This document shows, piece after piece, positions 1-10,118 of a stretch of 57,200 bases of DNA. The notes beneath the pieces were generated by a model. The model saw nothing but the letters and a program-made list of their open reading frames with translations. It did not search any database and was not told where the DNA came from. The translations under genes and the position numbers were made by a program. Source of the stretch: GN02-872 sp963518665. GTDB taxonomy: Bacteria; Patescibacteriota; Gracilibacteria; BD1-5; UBA6164. The stretch is taken from NCBI GenBank assembly GCA_963518665.1, contig CAUQKR010000003.1, positions 1-57,200 on the forward strand. The letters run 5' to 3'. The first letter of the stretch is position 1. The number at the start of each line of letters is the position of its first letter.

Positions 1-993
1 ATAGATAGAATAAACACAGCAAAAACAACAGCAATATGAAATATAAACAGAGCAAATTCTGAAATTGATGTAACACAAGCAAAAAATACTTGAGTAGGAG
101 AAATAAGACTAGTATATAATTTAAAATTAGATTCTGTAAAGCACTTAGCAGTTGATGAGATAAAGAGTTTTGTAATGTATATTATTACATGAATGGAATA
201 TGACCATCTTCCAGCAAGTTTTAGAAACAAAGTCCAACAAGTATGAAAAACAGCAGAAGCAGATATAATTAATGCAAATACAATAGAAAAAGTAACTGAA
301 TTAAAAAATGCTTGATTTGCAGAAATAAGAAGGATTGAAAAAAGTGAATTAGCTCTAGCAGAACTAGAAGCTGAGAAAACTAAACTTAGAAATAGAATAA
401 CAGTTCTAGAAAAAGTAAACAAAACAGGAAAAACACAAGAATCTGTAAATGCTTTTAATACTAAAGTAAACAGTGCAAAAACTCTGTTAAACAAGGCATG
501 AGTTACAAAACAAGAAATAACAAATAAGATAAATGAACTAGTAAATCTAGAAAAAACTTTAGTTTCAAAACCAGAAAACAATCTAGCTTACACATGAGAA
601 CCAGAAAGTAATACTTGTGTAAGAGATATACGTGGTAGATTTAATGTAAACTGGAGAGTGATAACAGACACTAGAACTGGACTAGTTTGGTCAAAAGAAA
701 CTGCTAGCTGAAAAAAATGGCAAGAAGCAAAAGACTACTGTGCAAATCTAACTACATGATGAAAAACAAACTGGAGACTACCAGATATAACAGAACTAAA
801 CAGTATAGTAAATGATAGCTGTCCTGGGCTTGCTACTTACTCTGAGTTTAATACTTTTGAATCAGGTAACTACTGGTCGTCTACTACCATCGTACATGAT
901 ACAGGTCTTGCCTGGGGGGTACATTTCGGCAATGGTGGTATATATTGGAACTTTAAGGCTTATAGAGGCTATGTTTTATGTGTAGCTAAATAG
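1..993 (+). CDS. DUF1566 (Lcl C-terminal) surface-type protein, 5' partial; likely DGR target
   Basis: The gene enters from the left edge in frame 1 and ends with TAG at 991-993. Roughly the first 200 visible residues are helical, Lys/Glu/Asn/Thr-rich and coiled-coil-like. The last ~110 form a DUF1566/Lcl C-type-lectin-like domain, with motifs TGLVWSKE, WQEAKDYC, NWRLPDITEL and NYWSSTT. Glycine is TGA in the body, but the last 42 codons use only GGN. That end is G/C-richer (52 of 126 bases by hand count) and matches the next gene in a mosaic pattern beyond the stop. I infer a surface protein with a diversified tip; its partner is unknown. Confidence 0.8.
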
Positions 994-1000
994 GTTATTT
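868..1000 (+). repeat. Candidate DGR variable repeat, copy 1
   Basis: This block starts at the AAC of NYWSS and runs through the stop into a shared TAGGTTATTT tail. It aligns without gaps to 1553-1685. Over the 126 coding bases, 91 are identical and 35 differ, the differences being confined to 20 codons. Runs such as CTACTACC, GCCTGG and AATGGTGGT are conserved exactly. The pattern fits adenine-directed mutagenesis from a common template, but no template is visible to prove it. Confidence 0.6.
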
Positions 1001-1129
1001 AGTTATTTGATCATTTGATTATTTAAAAATTTTTTTAATAAATGGTTATTTTAAAAATGAAAAATATAAAATCTATTATTGATTAATAAAAAGGAAAAAG
1101 AAAATTTTAATTTAAAAAAATAATGAATT

Positions 1130-1678
1130 ATGAAAAAAGTAATATATATATGTATACTGAGCTTATTTTTAGTATGAGTAGCTTATGCAACATCAACTAT
1201 AGCAAGAGAAAGTAAATCTGACAAGCTAGTATGGCAAGGAACTGCTCAAGATTATTATGATCCAAAACACAATGTAGGAGCAAGTTACAAATCAGAACAA
1301 AGTTTTGAGTTTGTAAATGGGACAAGTAAATGAGTAAGCTGAATAGTGAGAGATAAAAATACAGGACTTTTTTGGGAAAGTGAAAACCAATCCTGAAAAA
1401 GAACTTGGGAACAAGCAAAGACTTATTGTGAAGCTCTAAATAAATGATGAAAAAGATGGAGGCTTCCAACTAAAAAAGAACTTATATGATTGGTAGACTT
1501 TAGTAGATATGATCCAGCCATTAACACTAATTATTTTACTGTTGAATCAAATAACTACTGGTCATCTACTACCTACGCGGATAGTACAGGTAGTGCCTGG
1601 TATCTGTATTTCTACAATGGTGGTACGGATTGGGTCTATAAGATTCGTAGTAATTATGTTCTCTGTGTAGCTAATTAG
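1130..1678 (+). CDS. Secreted DUF1566 (Lcl) domain protein; likely DGR target
   Basis: This 182-residue protein starts with an N-terminal signal peptide (MKK, then a hydrophobic run ending near VAYA). A single DUF1566/Lcl domain follows, with GLFWESE, WEQAKTYCEAL, RWRLPTKKELIGLV and NYWSSTT. Several glycines upstream are TGA; the C-terminal 42 codons have none. It looks like a short single-domain version of the preceding gene, with the same variable tip. A C-rich Lcl fold is the standard scaffold of DGR variable proteins in CPR genomes. It is followed by a clear terminator. Confidence 0.85.
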
Positions 1679-1685
1679 GTTATTT
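1553..1685 (+). repeat. Candidate DGR variable repeat, copy 2
   Basis: This is the gapless counterpart of the block at 868-1000. By hand count 51 of its 126 coding bases are G/C, well above the surrounding genes. It encodes alternating fixed residues (NYWSSTT, TG, AW, NGG, W, VLCVA) and variable ones, as expected for a ligand-binding C-lectin surface. Confidence 0.6.
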
Positions 1686-1694
1686 GATTATTTT

Positions 1695-1727
1695 AAAAAA
1701 TCTAGAAAAATTTCTAGATTTTTTATT
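1695..1727 (+). terminator. Intrinsic terminator after the DUF1566 gene
   Basis: TCTAGAAA/TTTCTAGA stem, extended by A and T tracts, then a T-run. A nearly identical hairpin follows dnaA at 3395-3427. Confidence 0.8.
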
Positions 1728-1792
1728 TTTCTTGTATAAAATTTTTATACTAAAAAATTATATTTCACATAAAAATCAAAAATAATCAAATT

Positions 1793-1932
1793 TTTATCAA
1801 AAAAATGTTAAAAACTAAAAAAGGGAAGCTATACAAAAGTAAAAGGGGTATTGTTTACAAAATTTAAACAAAAAATGATGTCAAGACAAAATTATATTTT
1901 GACTATAAATAAAAAATAGTTAAAATACTGAC
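1793..1932 (+). promoter_or_regulatory. dnaA upstream region: promoter plus TTTTTAACA-type motif
   Basis: A promoter TTGACT (1899-1904), 16-base spacer, TAAAAT (1921-1926) lies 55 bases before dnaA. Upstream, 1801-1822 is a 22-base stretch repeated exactly before the nrd locus at 34312-34333. It contains TGTTAAAAA (1806-1814), a plausible divergent DnaA box, and a TGTTTAC/TTTAAACA region follows near 1851-1870. I infer autoregulation by DnaA, or part of an origin. No unwinding element can be proven in such AT-rich DNA. Confidence 0.5.
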
Positions 1933-1981
1933 ATAAATTAATCCAGACATGAGAAAAATTTTATAACTAAATTTTAGAAAA

Positions 1982-3394
1982 ATGCAAAAAAGTTTTATGC
2001 TACAAAATATAGTTTCAAATATTATAGGAAAACTAAAAAAACAAGATTTTCTAGTTTATTTTAGAAAAATTTCTATAATGGAGATTTCTGAATCAAAAGT
2101 TGTTTTTTGAGTTGTTTCATCTTTTATGAAAGACAACCTTGAAGCAAAATTTTATAAAGAGATTTTAGAAGCTACAAAAGATGAAAATGCTGAAATTTCT
2201 GAAATAGAATTCAAAGTTGATTTAAATATAGAAAATCCATCAAATAAAGATGTTATTGATTGTACAGAATTTCATAAAAATTTTTCTAAAACTAAAAAAA
2301 ATACAAAAGTAACTTCAACTTGAGTTGTAGAACTAAAACCAGCAAAAACTGTAAATCAAAGATATACAATGTCAAATTTTATCGTTGGTTCTGATTCTCA
2401 ACTGGCTTATTCTGCTTGTGAAGCTGTTTGTAGAAATCCTTGAAAATCTTACAATCCACTTTATATTTATGGTGACGTAGGACTTGGGAAAACTCACTTA
2501 CTTCAAGCAACTGGAAATGAAATCCTAAAAAAATTTAAAGATAAAAATGTAGTTTATACAACTGCTGATAAATTTATCACAGAATATGTAACTGCTGTTA
2601 AAAAAAGAAGTATTGAAAGACTTAGAGAAAAATATAAAGAAGTTGATGTTTTGATTATTGATGATGTTCAATTTTTAAGTAAAAAAGAACAAACTCAAAA
2701 TGAATTGTATAATATTTTTAATATTTTATACGAACAAAATAAACAAATCGTTATTTCAGGAGACAGAGCTCCAAAAGAATTGGAAGAACTAGAACCAAGA
2801 CTTAGAAGTAGATTTGAATGGGGAATAACTGTAGATATAGGAAAACCAGATTTTGAAACTAGACTTGCAATTTTACAAGAAAAAGCTAGAGAAAAAGAAT
2901 TTTTACTTCCACAAGATGTGGCTGAATATGTAGCAACAAATGTAAGTGAAAATGTTAGAGAACTTGAATGAGTTTTGAATCAAATGGTTGCAGAATATGA
3001 ACTTTCTGGACAAACTCCAACTCTTTCAAAAATAGCTGAAAAACTAAAAAAACTTAGTTTTACAAATGATATGCTTGGTCAAGTAAAAACTCCAGTAAAA
3101 ACTATGATAAAATCTTATGAAGATATCATAAAAAGAGTTTCTGATCATTTTGGTATTGAAACAGAAGGAATTTTAGGTCAAAATAGAAAAAAAGAATTTA
3201 TGATTCCAAGACAAGTTTCTATGTATCTTTTGAAAACAAAAATGAATTATACTTATGAAAGAATTTGAAATATTTTTTCTGGAAGAAATCATGCAGCAGT
3301 TTTGTATAGTTGCAAACAATTAGAAAAAATGATTAAAAAAGATCAAACTCTTTTACATGAAGTAAATACAATTAGAGACAGTATTTGAATATAA
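1982..3394 (+). CDS. dnaA: Chromosomal replication initiator DnaA
   Basis: This 470-residue protein has the full DnaA layout. An N-terminal interaction domain (~1-75) and an acidic/lysine-rich linker are followed by the AAA+ core, with Walker A GDVGLGKTH near residue 163, Walker B LIIDDVQFL near 222 and sensor/arginine motifs ELEPRLRSRFEWG. Domain IV ends the protein, with RQVSMYLL and GRNHAAVLYSCK. DnaA opens the replication origin and loads helicase. TGA encodes glycine at several sites, including the last Gly-Ile. No SD is present; the ATG follows an A-rich leader. Confidence 0.97.
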
Positions 3395-3430
3395 AAAAAA
3401 TCTAGAAAAATTTTTCTAGATTTTTTATTT
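3395..3430 (+). terminator. Intrinsic terminator after dnaA
   Basis: AAAAAATCTAGAAA stem with its complement and a T-run. It shares its stem with the terminator upstream of dnaA. Confidence 0.8.
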
Positions 3431-3445
3431 TATGAAATTATAGAT

Positions 3446-3523
3446 TTACTTTTTGTTTGGTACATAAGTTTTTCTATAATATGCAAGGTTTGCAGCTAAA
3501 AAAGCTGGAATTCTTTCTTTCAT
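3446..3523 (-). CDS. 25-residue SD-led peptide
   Basis: A tiny ORF, MKERIPAFLAANLAYYRKTY then VPNKK. It is credible because a perfect AAGGAG lies 6 bases before the ATG, and TTGACT-N15-TATAAT (3588-3562, minus) lies further upstream. There is no TGA codon. The peptide is basic, with a short hydrophobic middle. I do not recognise it. It belongs to the SD-led, TGA-free class and lies next to the secreted gene at 3649-3996. Confidence 0.5.
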   Translation of the reverse strand: MKERIPAFLAANLAYYRKTYVPNKK

Positions 3524-3561
3524 TTTTTCTCCTTAGTTTGAATTGAAAAAAATTCTTTTCA

Positions 3562-3588
3562 ATTATAGTTAAAATTTTTTAAAGTCAA
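3562..3588 (-). promoter_or_regulatory. Promoter of the 25-residue peptide gene
   Basis: TTGACT, 15-base spacer, TATAAT on the minus strand, followed by AAGGAG and the start codon. Confidence 0.6.
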
Positions 3589-3603
3589 GTTATATTAAAA
3601 AAG

Positions 3604-3630
3604 AAAAATCCCCAAAACGGGGATTTTTAT
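3604..3630 (-). terminator. Terminator of gene 3649-3996
   Basis: AAAAATCCCC / GGGGATTTTT hairpin with T tail, the same design as those at 4068, 5036 and 43117. Confidence 0.85.
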
Positions 3631-3648
3631 AGTTATTTAAGTAGTGAT

Positions 3649-3996
3649 TTAATTTGGGAAAAAACCGGCTTCTATAGTTTTAGTAGCTGGATAGTAAATA
3701 AAATATCTATCACTACTATCCCAGAATCCTTCAGGCAAAGTAAAATTATTCCATTCAAGTCCTTCTCCTTTTACTGTCATTGAACCATTACTATGTTTTG
3801 TGAAAACAAAACTTTGGCCACAAGCCTTGAATTTCATTTTATTTTTCACTACAAAATTTCCACGATGAGTTTTTCCTTCACATTCTATAATAATCTCATT
3901 CTTTTTCAGTTCATAAGAAGCAGAAGCAGAAGTAGTTGTACTAACGGATACAGCTAAGCAAGCAGCAGCTAGAAGAGCCATAGTTTTTACTTTCAT
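3649..3996 (-). CDS. Small secreted two-cysteine protein
   Basis: This 115-residue protein has a clear signal peptide (MKVKTMALLAAACLAVSVS, cleavage likely after the Ala/Ser stretch near residue 27). The mature part has two cysteines, in IIIECEG and FKACGQSF, that could form a disulfide. All glycines are GGN, with no TGA. An AAGGAG SD precedes the ATG and the promoter is at 4065-4038. It resembles 5069-5392 in its start (MKV-ALLA) and CG-x-x-F motif. Function unknown; exported. Confidence 0.75.
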   Translation of the reverse strand: MKVKTMALLAAACLAVSVSTTTSASASYELKKNEIIIECEGKTHRGNFVVKNKMKFKACGQSFVFTKHSNGSMTVKGEGLEWNNFTLPEGFWDSSDRYFIYYPATKTIEAGFFPN

Positions 3997-4037
3997 AATT
4001 TTCTCCTTGTTTGTTTGAAAGTTAAAAATCTTTATTC

Positions 4038-4065
4038 ATTATAACTTATTTTATAATAAAGTCAA
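4038..4065 (-). promoter_or_regulatory. Promoter of gene 3649-3996
   Basis: TTGACT, exactly 16 bases, TATAAT on the minus strand. The SD-led start lies about 40 bases downstream. Confidence 0.75.
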
Positions 4066-4067
4066 AT

Positions 4068-4095
4068 AAAAAATCCCCTGAAGGGGGATTTTTGA
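4068..4095 (-). terminator. Terminator of gene 4107-4466
   Basis: AAATCCCC-TGAAG-GGGGATTT hairpin with T run, directly after the gene's stop. Confidence 0.8.
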
Positions 4096-4106
4096 AGAAA
4101 GTTATT

Positions 4107-4466
4107 TTATAAAATAGCTATTATACAATTATCTTTATCTTCTTTTTCATAAGGAGCTATTTTTTCATCAAAAATTTCTTTTAGAGTCTGCCAATCAATT
4201 CTAAAATTTGCTAAGAAATCTACAAGCTTTTCAGATTCATCAAAAAGACAAATTCTACAAAAAAAATTATTTACTTCATTTCCTACTTTTCAAAAATACC
4301 AATAACTTTTTCAATCAGACTTATCGTGTCAATTAATAATAAAATAATCTTCTCATTTATATCTAAATTCTAACTCTATTCAATGAGTTAAAAGTATAGC
4401 TATATTTCTAAAATTTATTTCTCTTTTATCATAAATTTCCTCAAAATCATATTTTCATAAATCCAT
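4107..4466 (-). CDS. Unknown 119-aa protein (code-25 gene)
   Basis: It is open only with TGA as Gly, which occurs five times. The protein is acidic, aromatic and probably cytosolic: MDLGKYDFEEIYDKREINFRN at the start, a central YWYFGKVGNEV and two cysteines in FFCRICLF. No SD is present. It lies downstream of the lipoprotein gene 4494-4961 on the same strand and probably shares its transcript. I do not recognise the family. Confidence 0.6.
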
Positions 4467-4493
4467 AATTTATTATATTTAAAAATTAAATTT

Positions 4494-4961
4494 TTACTTA
4501 AGTTCTATTATACAATAACCTTTATTTTCAGATTTTTTATAATAACAAACTCAAAAATCTGAAGAGAATTGAGAAAACAGAAATAAATTATATAAAATCT
4601 CATCTTCTTTTTCCCAAGATTTTATTTCATTTTTAATATTTTGTAAAAGTTTTTTTTCTTCAGTTTTGTATTCATTTGCTTTGTCTTTTATAAAACTATC
4701 TAAATTATCAAGTGCAAATTTTATATCAATACTTTTAAAATATTTTTCATCAATTTTAGAAAAATATTTTAAATTTTCTTTGTCTTCTGAAAGCGAAAAA
4801 GAGCATATTCTAGTTGGATCTCTTCAGATAGATGAAAATAAATGTTTTCAAGAAAAAGTTCCTTTTTCAAAAACATCTGTAAAATGACAAAGTTGAGAAT
4901 CTGAAGAATAAAAACAAGATGATAATCAAAAAATCAGAAAAACTAAAATATATTTTTTCAT
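4494..4961 (-). CDS. Putative lipoprotein, paralogue of 29838-30380
   Basis: This 155-residue protein has a hydrophobic N-terminus ending in a lipobox-like GLSSC. The rest contains LCHFTDVFEKGTFSGKH, GRDPTRICSFSL, KYFSKIDEKYF, an EIKSWEKEDEI segment and a closing CYYKKSENKGYCIIEL. These blocks recur in the same order in the membrane protein at 29838-30380, so the two form a family private to this window as far as I can see. TGA is used for Gly four times. Likely lipid-anchored or secreted; function unknown. Confidence 0.7.
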
Positions 4962-5035
4962 AAATTTTAATTTAAAAAATATTTTTTTAAATTATATTTT
5001 TATTTTGTTTTAATTCAAATTCTTTTAAAAAAAAT

Positions 5036-5062
5036 AAAAATCCCCAAAATGGGGATTTTTGC
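5036..5062 (-). terminator. Terminator of gene 5069-5392
   Basis: AAAAATCCCC-AAAAT-GGGGATTTTT hairpin immediately beyond the stop. Confidence 0.85.
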
Positions 5063-5068
5063 AGAAAG

Positions 5069-5392
5069 TTATTTTACAAAAAATTTATTTTCAGATTTTT
5101 TGTAAAAAAGATTTAAATCACTATGCTTTAAATCTTCTTTTTTGATAAAATCATAAAAAAATAGATTTTTTTTCTCATCTAAAATATAGAGGAGAAATTT
5201 TTTTTGTGTTTCTTTTCCTTTTAGTAAGCTAAATTTTTTACCACAAACTCTAACTGGAGTTATTTCATCAATAAGTGTAATAATCTCTTGTTTTTGATCA
5301 CAATCAGAAGAAATAACAACTTCTTTTGTTGTCGCAAAAGCATTGTGTGCTCCTAAAAAAAGAATCGTTGCTAACAAAGCATTAACTTTCAT
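5069..5392 (-). CDS. Small secreted two-cysteine protein
   Basis: This 107-residue protein has a signal peptide (MKVNALLATILFLGAHNAFA). The mature part carries Cys in ISSDCDQ and VRVCGKKFSLLKG, matching the spacing idea of 3649-3996. It has no TGA codon, an AAGGAG SD and a TTGACT-N16-TATAAT promoter. I infer divergent paralogy with 3649-3996. Function unknown; exported. Confidence 0.7.
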   Translation of the reverse strand: MKVNALLATILFLGAHNAFATTKEVVISSDCDQKQEIITLIDEITPVRVCGKKFSLLKGKETQKKFLLYILDEKKNLFFYDFIKKEDLKHSDLNLFYKKSENKFFVK

Positions 5393-5424
5393 AATTTTTT
5401 ACTCCTTTTTAGTTTATTTGTTAT

Positions 5425-5452
5425 ATTATAACTTTTAAAAACTAAAAGTCAA
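5425..5452 (-). promoter_or_regulatory. Promoter of gene 5069-5392
   Basis: TTGACT, 16 bases, TATAAT on the minus strand. Confidence 0.75.
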
Positions 5453-5492
5453 TAATATTTAATTTTTATTTTTACTTTATTTTTATAAAAAA

Positions 5493-7775
5493 ATGAATAA
5501 AATAAGAAAAATTTTTAAAATTCAAAAAATGTCTAAAGAAATAAAAGAACAAATAAATGATTTGCAATTAGAATTGGATGAAAATATAGATTTATCTGAT
5601 TATATAAATTTGGATTTAAAAGTTCAAAAACTTGATTCAAAGAATTTAGAAGATTTTTCTGAAAATAAAAAAAATCTGAGTTTGAGGCCAAAAATGAATA
5701 TAAAATTGCAAAAAAATAATACAAAAAATTTTGATGCTTTAAATTTTTCTTATTTTGAAAAAAATATTGATTTAAACAAGGAAGAAAATAAAGATAGTTT
5801 AAAGAAAAAACTTGCAATTATAAAGTTTAAGTTAAAAAATATAGATTTTAAAAATAAAGAAAAAAAAGAAAAATTTTTACAAATCGATGATTATAAAATA
5901 GAAAAATTTGATAGGGAAGAGAAAGAAGAGGAAGTTTTTGTAGAAAATTTTATACAAAAAAACACAAAATGAGATTTTCAAGTTTATCCACTTTATAAAC
6001 CAAAAACAAAAATAAATTTTTTCAAAATTGCTTTTATTTTTGCTTCGATTTTGTTTGTGGTTTTGCTTGATAAAATTGTTATTGAAGCCTTGGTTAAAAC
6101 TTCATATAGTGATTTGATTTTATTAAAAAATAATACTTCAAGTATAGAAAAAGTAAAATCTATAGTTTCTTCTTCAAGCACAAGGCTTTATTTTGCAGAT
6201 ATCTTATTTAAGCCATTTTCTATTGTTCCGAATGAAACTATAAAAAATGTAAATCATATAATTGACTGATGAAAAAATCTGACTGATTTGATGAAAAAAT
6301 CGATTTCACTTTATGAAAATCTTGATAAAAAATTGAAACAAAACTGATGACCAGCAAATCTTTATGCAACAGATATTTTGACTGATTTGAGAAAAAATTA
6401 TGATGAAATAAATGACTTATTAGTAAAAACTTATTTAGAATATTCTAAAATAACAGATCTATGAGACAAATCTTTAAATGAAAAATTGTCAGGAGTAAAA
6501 GAAAAGCTAAATCTAGCACTTATTTGACTTGATAAAGTAAATAAAAATTATGATGTTATGCTTTCTTTGCTTTGAGAGTATAAAGATAAAAAATATTTGG
6601 TTGTTTTTCAAAATGATGATGAAATAAGAGCAACTTGAGGTTTTATATGAAGTATGGCTTTGCTTGATTTGAGAAGATGAAAAGTAGAAAAAATCGAAAC
6701 AAAAGATGTTTATGCTATGGAATGGCAAATAAATCAAGCTTTTAAAGATAAAGAAAAAGCTCCAACTTGACTTGATCAAATCACAAAAACTTTTTGATTT
6801 AGAGACTCAAATTATTTCCCAGAGTTTAAAGACTCTGCTCAAAAAATAAAATTTTTCCTAGATAAAATTGATTTAAAAGTTGATTGAGTTATTTTTATAA
6901 ATCAAAATATAATTTTGGATTTGATTTCTTCGCTTGATTGAGTTTATTCTGAGACTTTTTGAACAGAAGTTACTGCAGAAAATTTTTCTACAATTGTTTC
7001 TACTTTGGTTGAAGCAGAAGTTTTTAAAGAGGGGAGTTTAGGTTCTCCAAAACAAGCTTTGTTTTTGTTTTCAGAAGAGCTTTATAAACAGCTAAATCTA
7101 GAAAAAAAATATTATGATTATCTAAAAATAATTATCGAGCATGTAAAAAATAGAGATTTGGTTATTTATTCTTTTAATCCTGTAGAAAATAGCTTTTTAT
7201 GGAAAATTTGATTAAACTGAGAGTTAAATTTCAAAGAAACTTTTGATTTCAATTATCCAGTTTATACTTCTATTTGATGAAATAAATCAGATAGATTTAT
7301 GCAATATAGATATGATAAAACAGTTTCAAAAATCAAAGATTCTTGTGATTTTAATATAAAATTAAAAATTTTTAATACACATTCTTATACTTCAGAAAAT
7401 GAACAAAATGTAAGAAATATATTATCAAAATATAATAATTTGGGAAAAAATATTGAAGATATAATAAATATTCAATGAAGATGAGATAATAGAAGTTTTT
7501 TGAGAATTTTGTTACCAAAAAATGCTGAAGTAAAATTATTGGATTGACAAAATTTAATTGAAAGTGAGAAATATAAAACTTTGGAACTTTATACTAGAAC
7601 AAAAGCTTGAGAAACTACAGATTATGAAATAAATTATGTTTTGAAAAATAAGGATTGTAAAGATTATTCTTATAAATTTTTTAAACAACCTTGAATAAAA
7701 GATTATCAAATTTTGTTTAATGTTTTTTGAAAACAAAACGAATACAATAATATAAAAACAGATTTTATTTATTAA
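5493..7775 (+). CDS. DUF4012 membrane-anchored protein
   Basis: This 760-residue protein has a charged, probably disordered N-terminus (~1-165) and one transmembrane helix near 175-195 (IAFIFASILFVVLLDKIVI). A large extracytoplasmic region follows, with the DUF4012 signature (YLVVFQNDDEIRATGGFIGS near 370, where both glycines of the GG pair are TGA). DUF4012 proteins are common in CPR and Gram-positives near envelope genes; their activity is not established. It lies 10 bases upstream of murE, probably in one transcript, suggesting an envelope role. Confidence 0.85.
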
Positions 7776-7785
7776 AAATAAAAAT

Positions 7786-9093
7786 ATGACAAAAATAATT
7801 TCTTTGGATAATCCACTTAAACTAACTTATCACAAAATAAAAGCAGTTTTAGCAAATCTTGTTTATGGATTTCCTTCAAAAAATATGACTATAATTTGAG
7901 TTACAGGGACAAAATGAAAAACTAAAACTTGTAATATTATTGCAAAATGACTTAAAAAAGCTTGAAAAAAAGTTTTTATGTTTACAACTGTAAATGTAAT
8001 TATTTGAGATAAAGAGTTTGTAAATGATTTAAAAATGACTTCTCCAGATCCATTTGTTTTACAAAAATATTTGAGAATGGCTAAGGATGAAGGTTGTGAA
8101 ATTGCAATAATTGAGACTTCAAGTCACTGAATAAAAATGAACAGAGTTTGGTGAATAAATTATGATATTTGTGTTTTGACAAATATAACTCAAGATCATC
8201 TAGATTTACATAAAACTATGAAAGATTATGTAAATACAAAATTAAAAATTTTTAAAAATTTGATTTGATATAAAAGAAAGCCTTGAGTGAAAAAAACTGC
8301 TGTTGTAAATATTTTATCAAATTATGTTGAACAATTTTTAGAACCAATGTATGATAGTCTTTATAAATACTGAAATGCAATGGAAGCAAATGTAAGACCA
8401 GAAAATATTAGATTTGAAGACTGACTTACAAAATTTGATATAATTACAGCTTGAACAAAAATAAAAATTGAAACAGAACTAAAATGAAAATTTAATATTG
8501 ATAATATTTTAGCTTCAGTTTGTGTTTTTATAGCTTTTTGAATAGAATCAGAAAAAATTACAGAAATGGTTAGAGAAGTTTCTGGAGTTCCAGGAAGAAT
8601 GGAAAAAGTAAAAAATAATTTGTGAGCTGATATTTTTGTTGATTATGCTCATACTCCAGATGCTTTGGAAAAAGTTTTAAAAAGTTTAAAAGAATATAAT
8701 TATAATAAAATAATTACAGTTTTTTGAGCAACTTGAGACAGAGATAGAACAAAAAGACCAATTATGTGAGAAATTGTTTCAAAATATTCTGATGTAGTTA
8801 TCTTAACTCAAGATGATGATTATACTGAACCTACAGAAAAAATTATAAAAGAGGTTTTACCATGAATAAAAAGAAAAGAATGAGAGAATTTTTTTGTAAT
8901 CCCACTAAGGAGAGAATGAATTGAAGCTTGAATTTTTGCTTTGAAAGCTTGAGATTGTTTACTTGTAGCTTGAAAATGAGATGAGCATTCTATTGTTACA
9001 AATTCTTGAACTTTGCCTTGGCACGATAAAACTGTTATTTCTGAGATTTTGAAATGAATTGAAGATAATAAAATTTATCAAGAAAAAAAATAA
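7786..9093 (+). CDS. murE: MurE-like UDP-MurNAc-peptide ligase
   Basis: This 435-residue Mur ligase has the ATP loop TGTKGKTKTCN near residue 45, the ETSSHG motif, NITQDHLDLHKT and the C-terminal YAHTPDALEKVL and GATGDRDRTKRP signatures typical of MurE. It is shorter than usual because the N-terminal UDP-binding domain is reduced to ~40 residues. The DAP-selecting DNPR motif is replaced by DDDYTEP, so the third amino acid added to the stem peptide is probably not meso-DAP. It follows the DUF4012 gene with a 10-base gap. Confidence 0.88.
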
Positions 9094-9119
9094 AGAGAAA
9101 AGTTTCTCTTTATTTTTTT
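9092..9119. terminator. Bidirectional terminator between convergent genes
   Basis: AAAGAGAAA/TTTCTCTTT hairpin with T tail. It overlaps the stops of murE and of the minus-strand methyltransferase gene. Confidence 0.75.
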
Positions 9120-10045
9120 GTAAATTTTGCTATAAAAAATCCTTCACTTTTTTCACTTGGTAAGATTCTTTTTGCTTTTTGTGCTATTTCTTTTTTAAAA
9201 AATTTATTTTCAAAATTTAAAATTCCATTTCTTGCAAACTCAAAATCAAAATTTAGGTTTTCAAGTTCTAGTTCTTTAAAATTACAAAGTAAAAAATGTA
9301 CAATATCTTCATTTTCTTCAGGAGAAATCGTACAAGTTGAGTAAATAAGTTGTCATCCACTTTTTAAAAAAGGAACAATATTTTTTAAAATTTCTTTTTG
9401 AAGTTTTGCATTTTTTTTCACAACTTCTTCTTTCCAGTAACCAAAAGATTTTTCAGAATTTTTTAAAAATTTTCACTCAGCACTACAAGGTAAATCTGCA
9501 ATAATTTTATCAAAAAAGTTTTCCTCAAATTTGATTTTTGTTGCATCATTTTTAAAAACTTTTATATTTTTTGTTCCTTGTCTATCGATTGTAAATTTTA
9601 GTTTTTCGATTCTGATTTGGTTATTATCAACAGCAAAAATTTCTCAAGAATTTTTTAAAATTGCTTGTGCTTGAGTTGTTTTCCCTCAAGGAGAAGCTGT
9701 TATATCTAAAACTTTATCTCCAGAATTTAAGTCTAAAAAATCTACTGGAATTTGACTAGAAACAGATTGAAGATAAATTTTTCATTCTTTAAAAATATCT
9801 AAATCCCATAAATCTTTTTCTCTTCCATTTTTCAAAATATAAGCATTTTTTAGAAAATCTATTTTTTCTACTTCCAAATTATTTTTTTGTAAAATATCTA
9901 AAATTTCTTTTTCATCTGATTTCAGTGTATTTATACGAAAAGAAGTTTTTCTTTTTTCTATTTCAAATCATTTTTTACAAATCTCAAAATCATTTTGATT
10001 ATAAATTTTTTTCAATTTTTCTAGAAAATTTTCAAGTTGTTGCAT
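9110..10045 (-). CDS. RsmB/NSUN-family rRNA (cytosine-5) methyltransferase
   Basis: This 311-residue protein has the RsmB/Nop2/NSUN core. SAM motif I is LDITASPGGKTTQ, motif IV is DLPCSAEG and the catalytic cysteine lies in YSTCTISPEENE. The family methylates C5 of cytosine in rRNA or tRNA. The N-terminal NusB-like domain of RsmB is absent, so the target cannot be named. It is transcribed convergently to murE. Confidence 0.85.
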
Positions 10046-10118
10046 TTTTTATTTTTATAAAATATTATTTTAATTTTATCTTAAAATCAAAAAAAGTAAA
10101 GAAATTTTTTAAAAACTA

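Noticed and set aside
1..1700. Complete diversity-generating retroelement
   Set aside because: No reverse transcriptase motif or adenine-rich template repeat could be found in the window, so only the targets are claimed.
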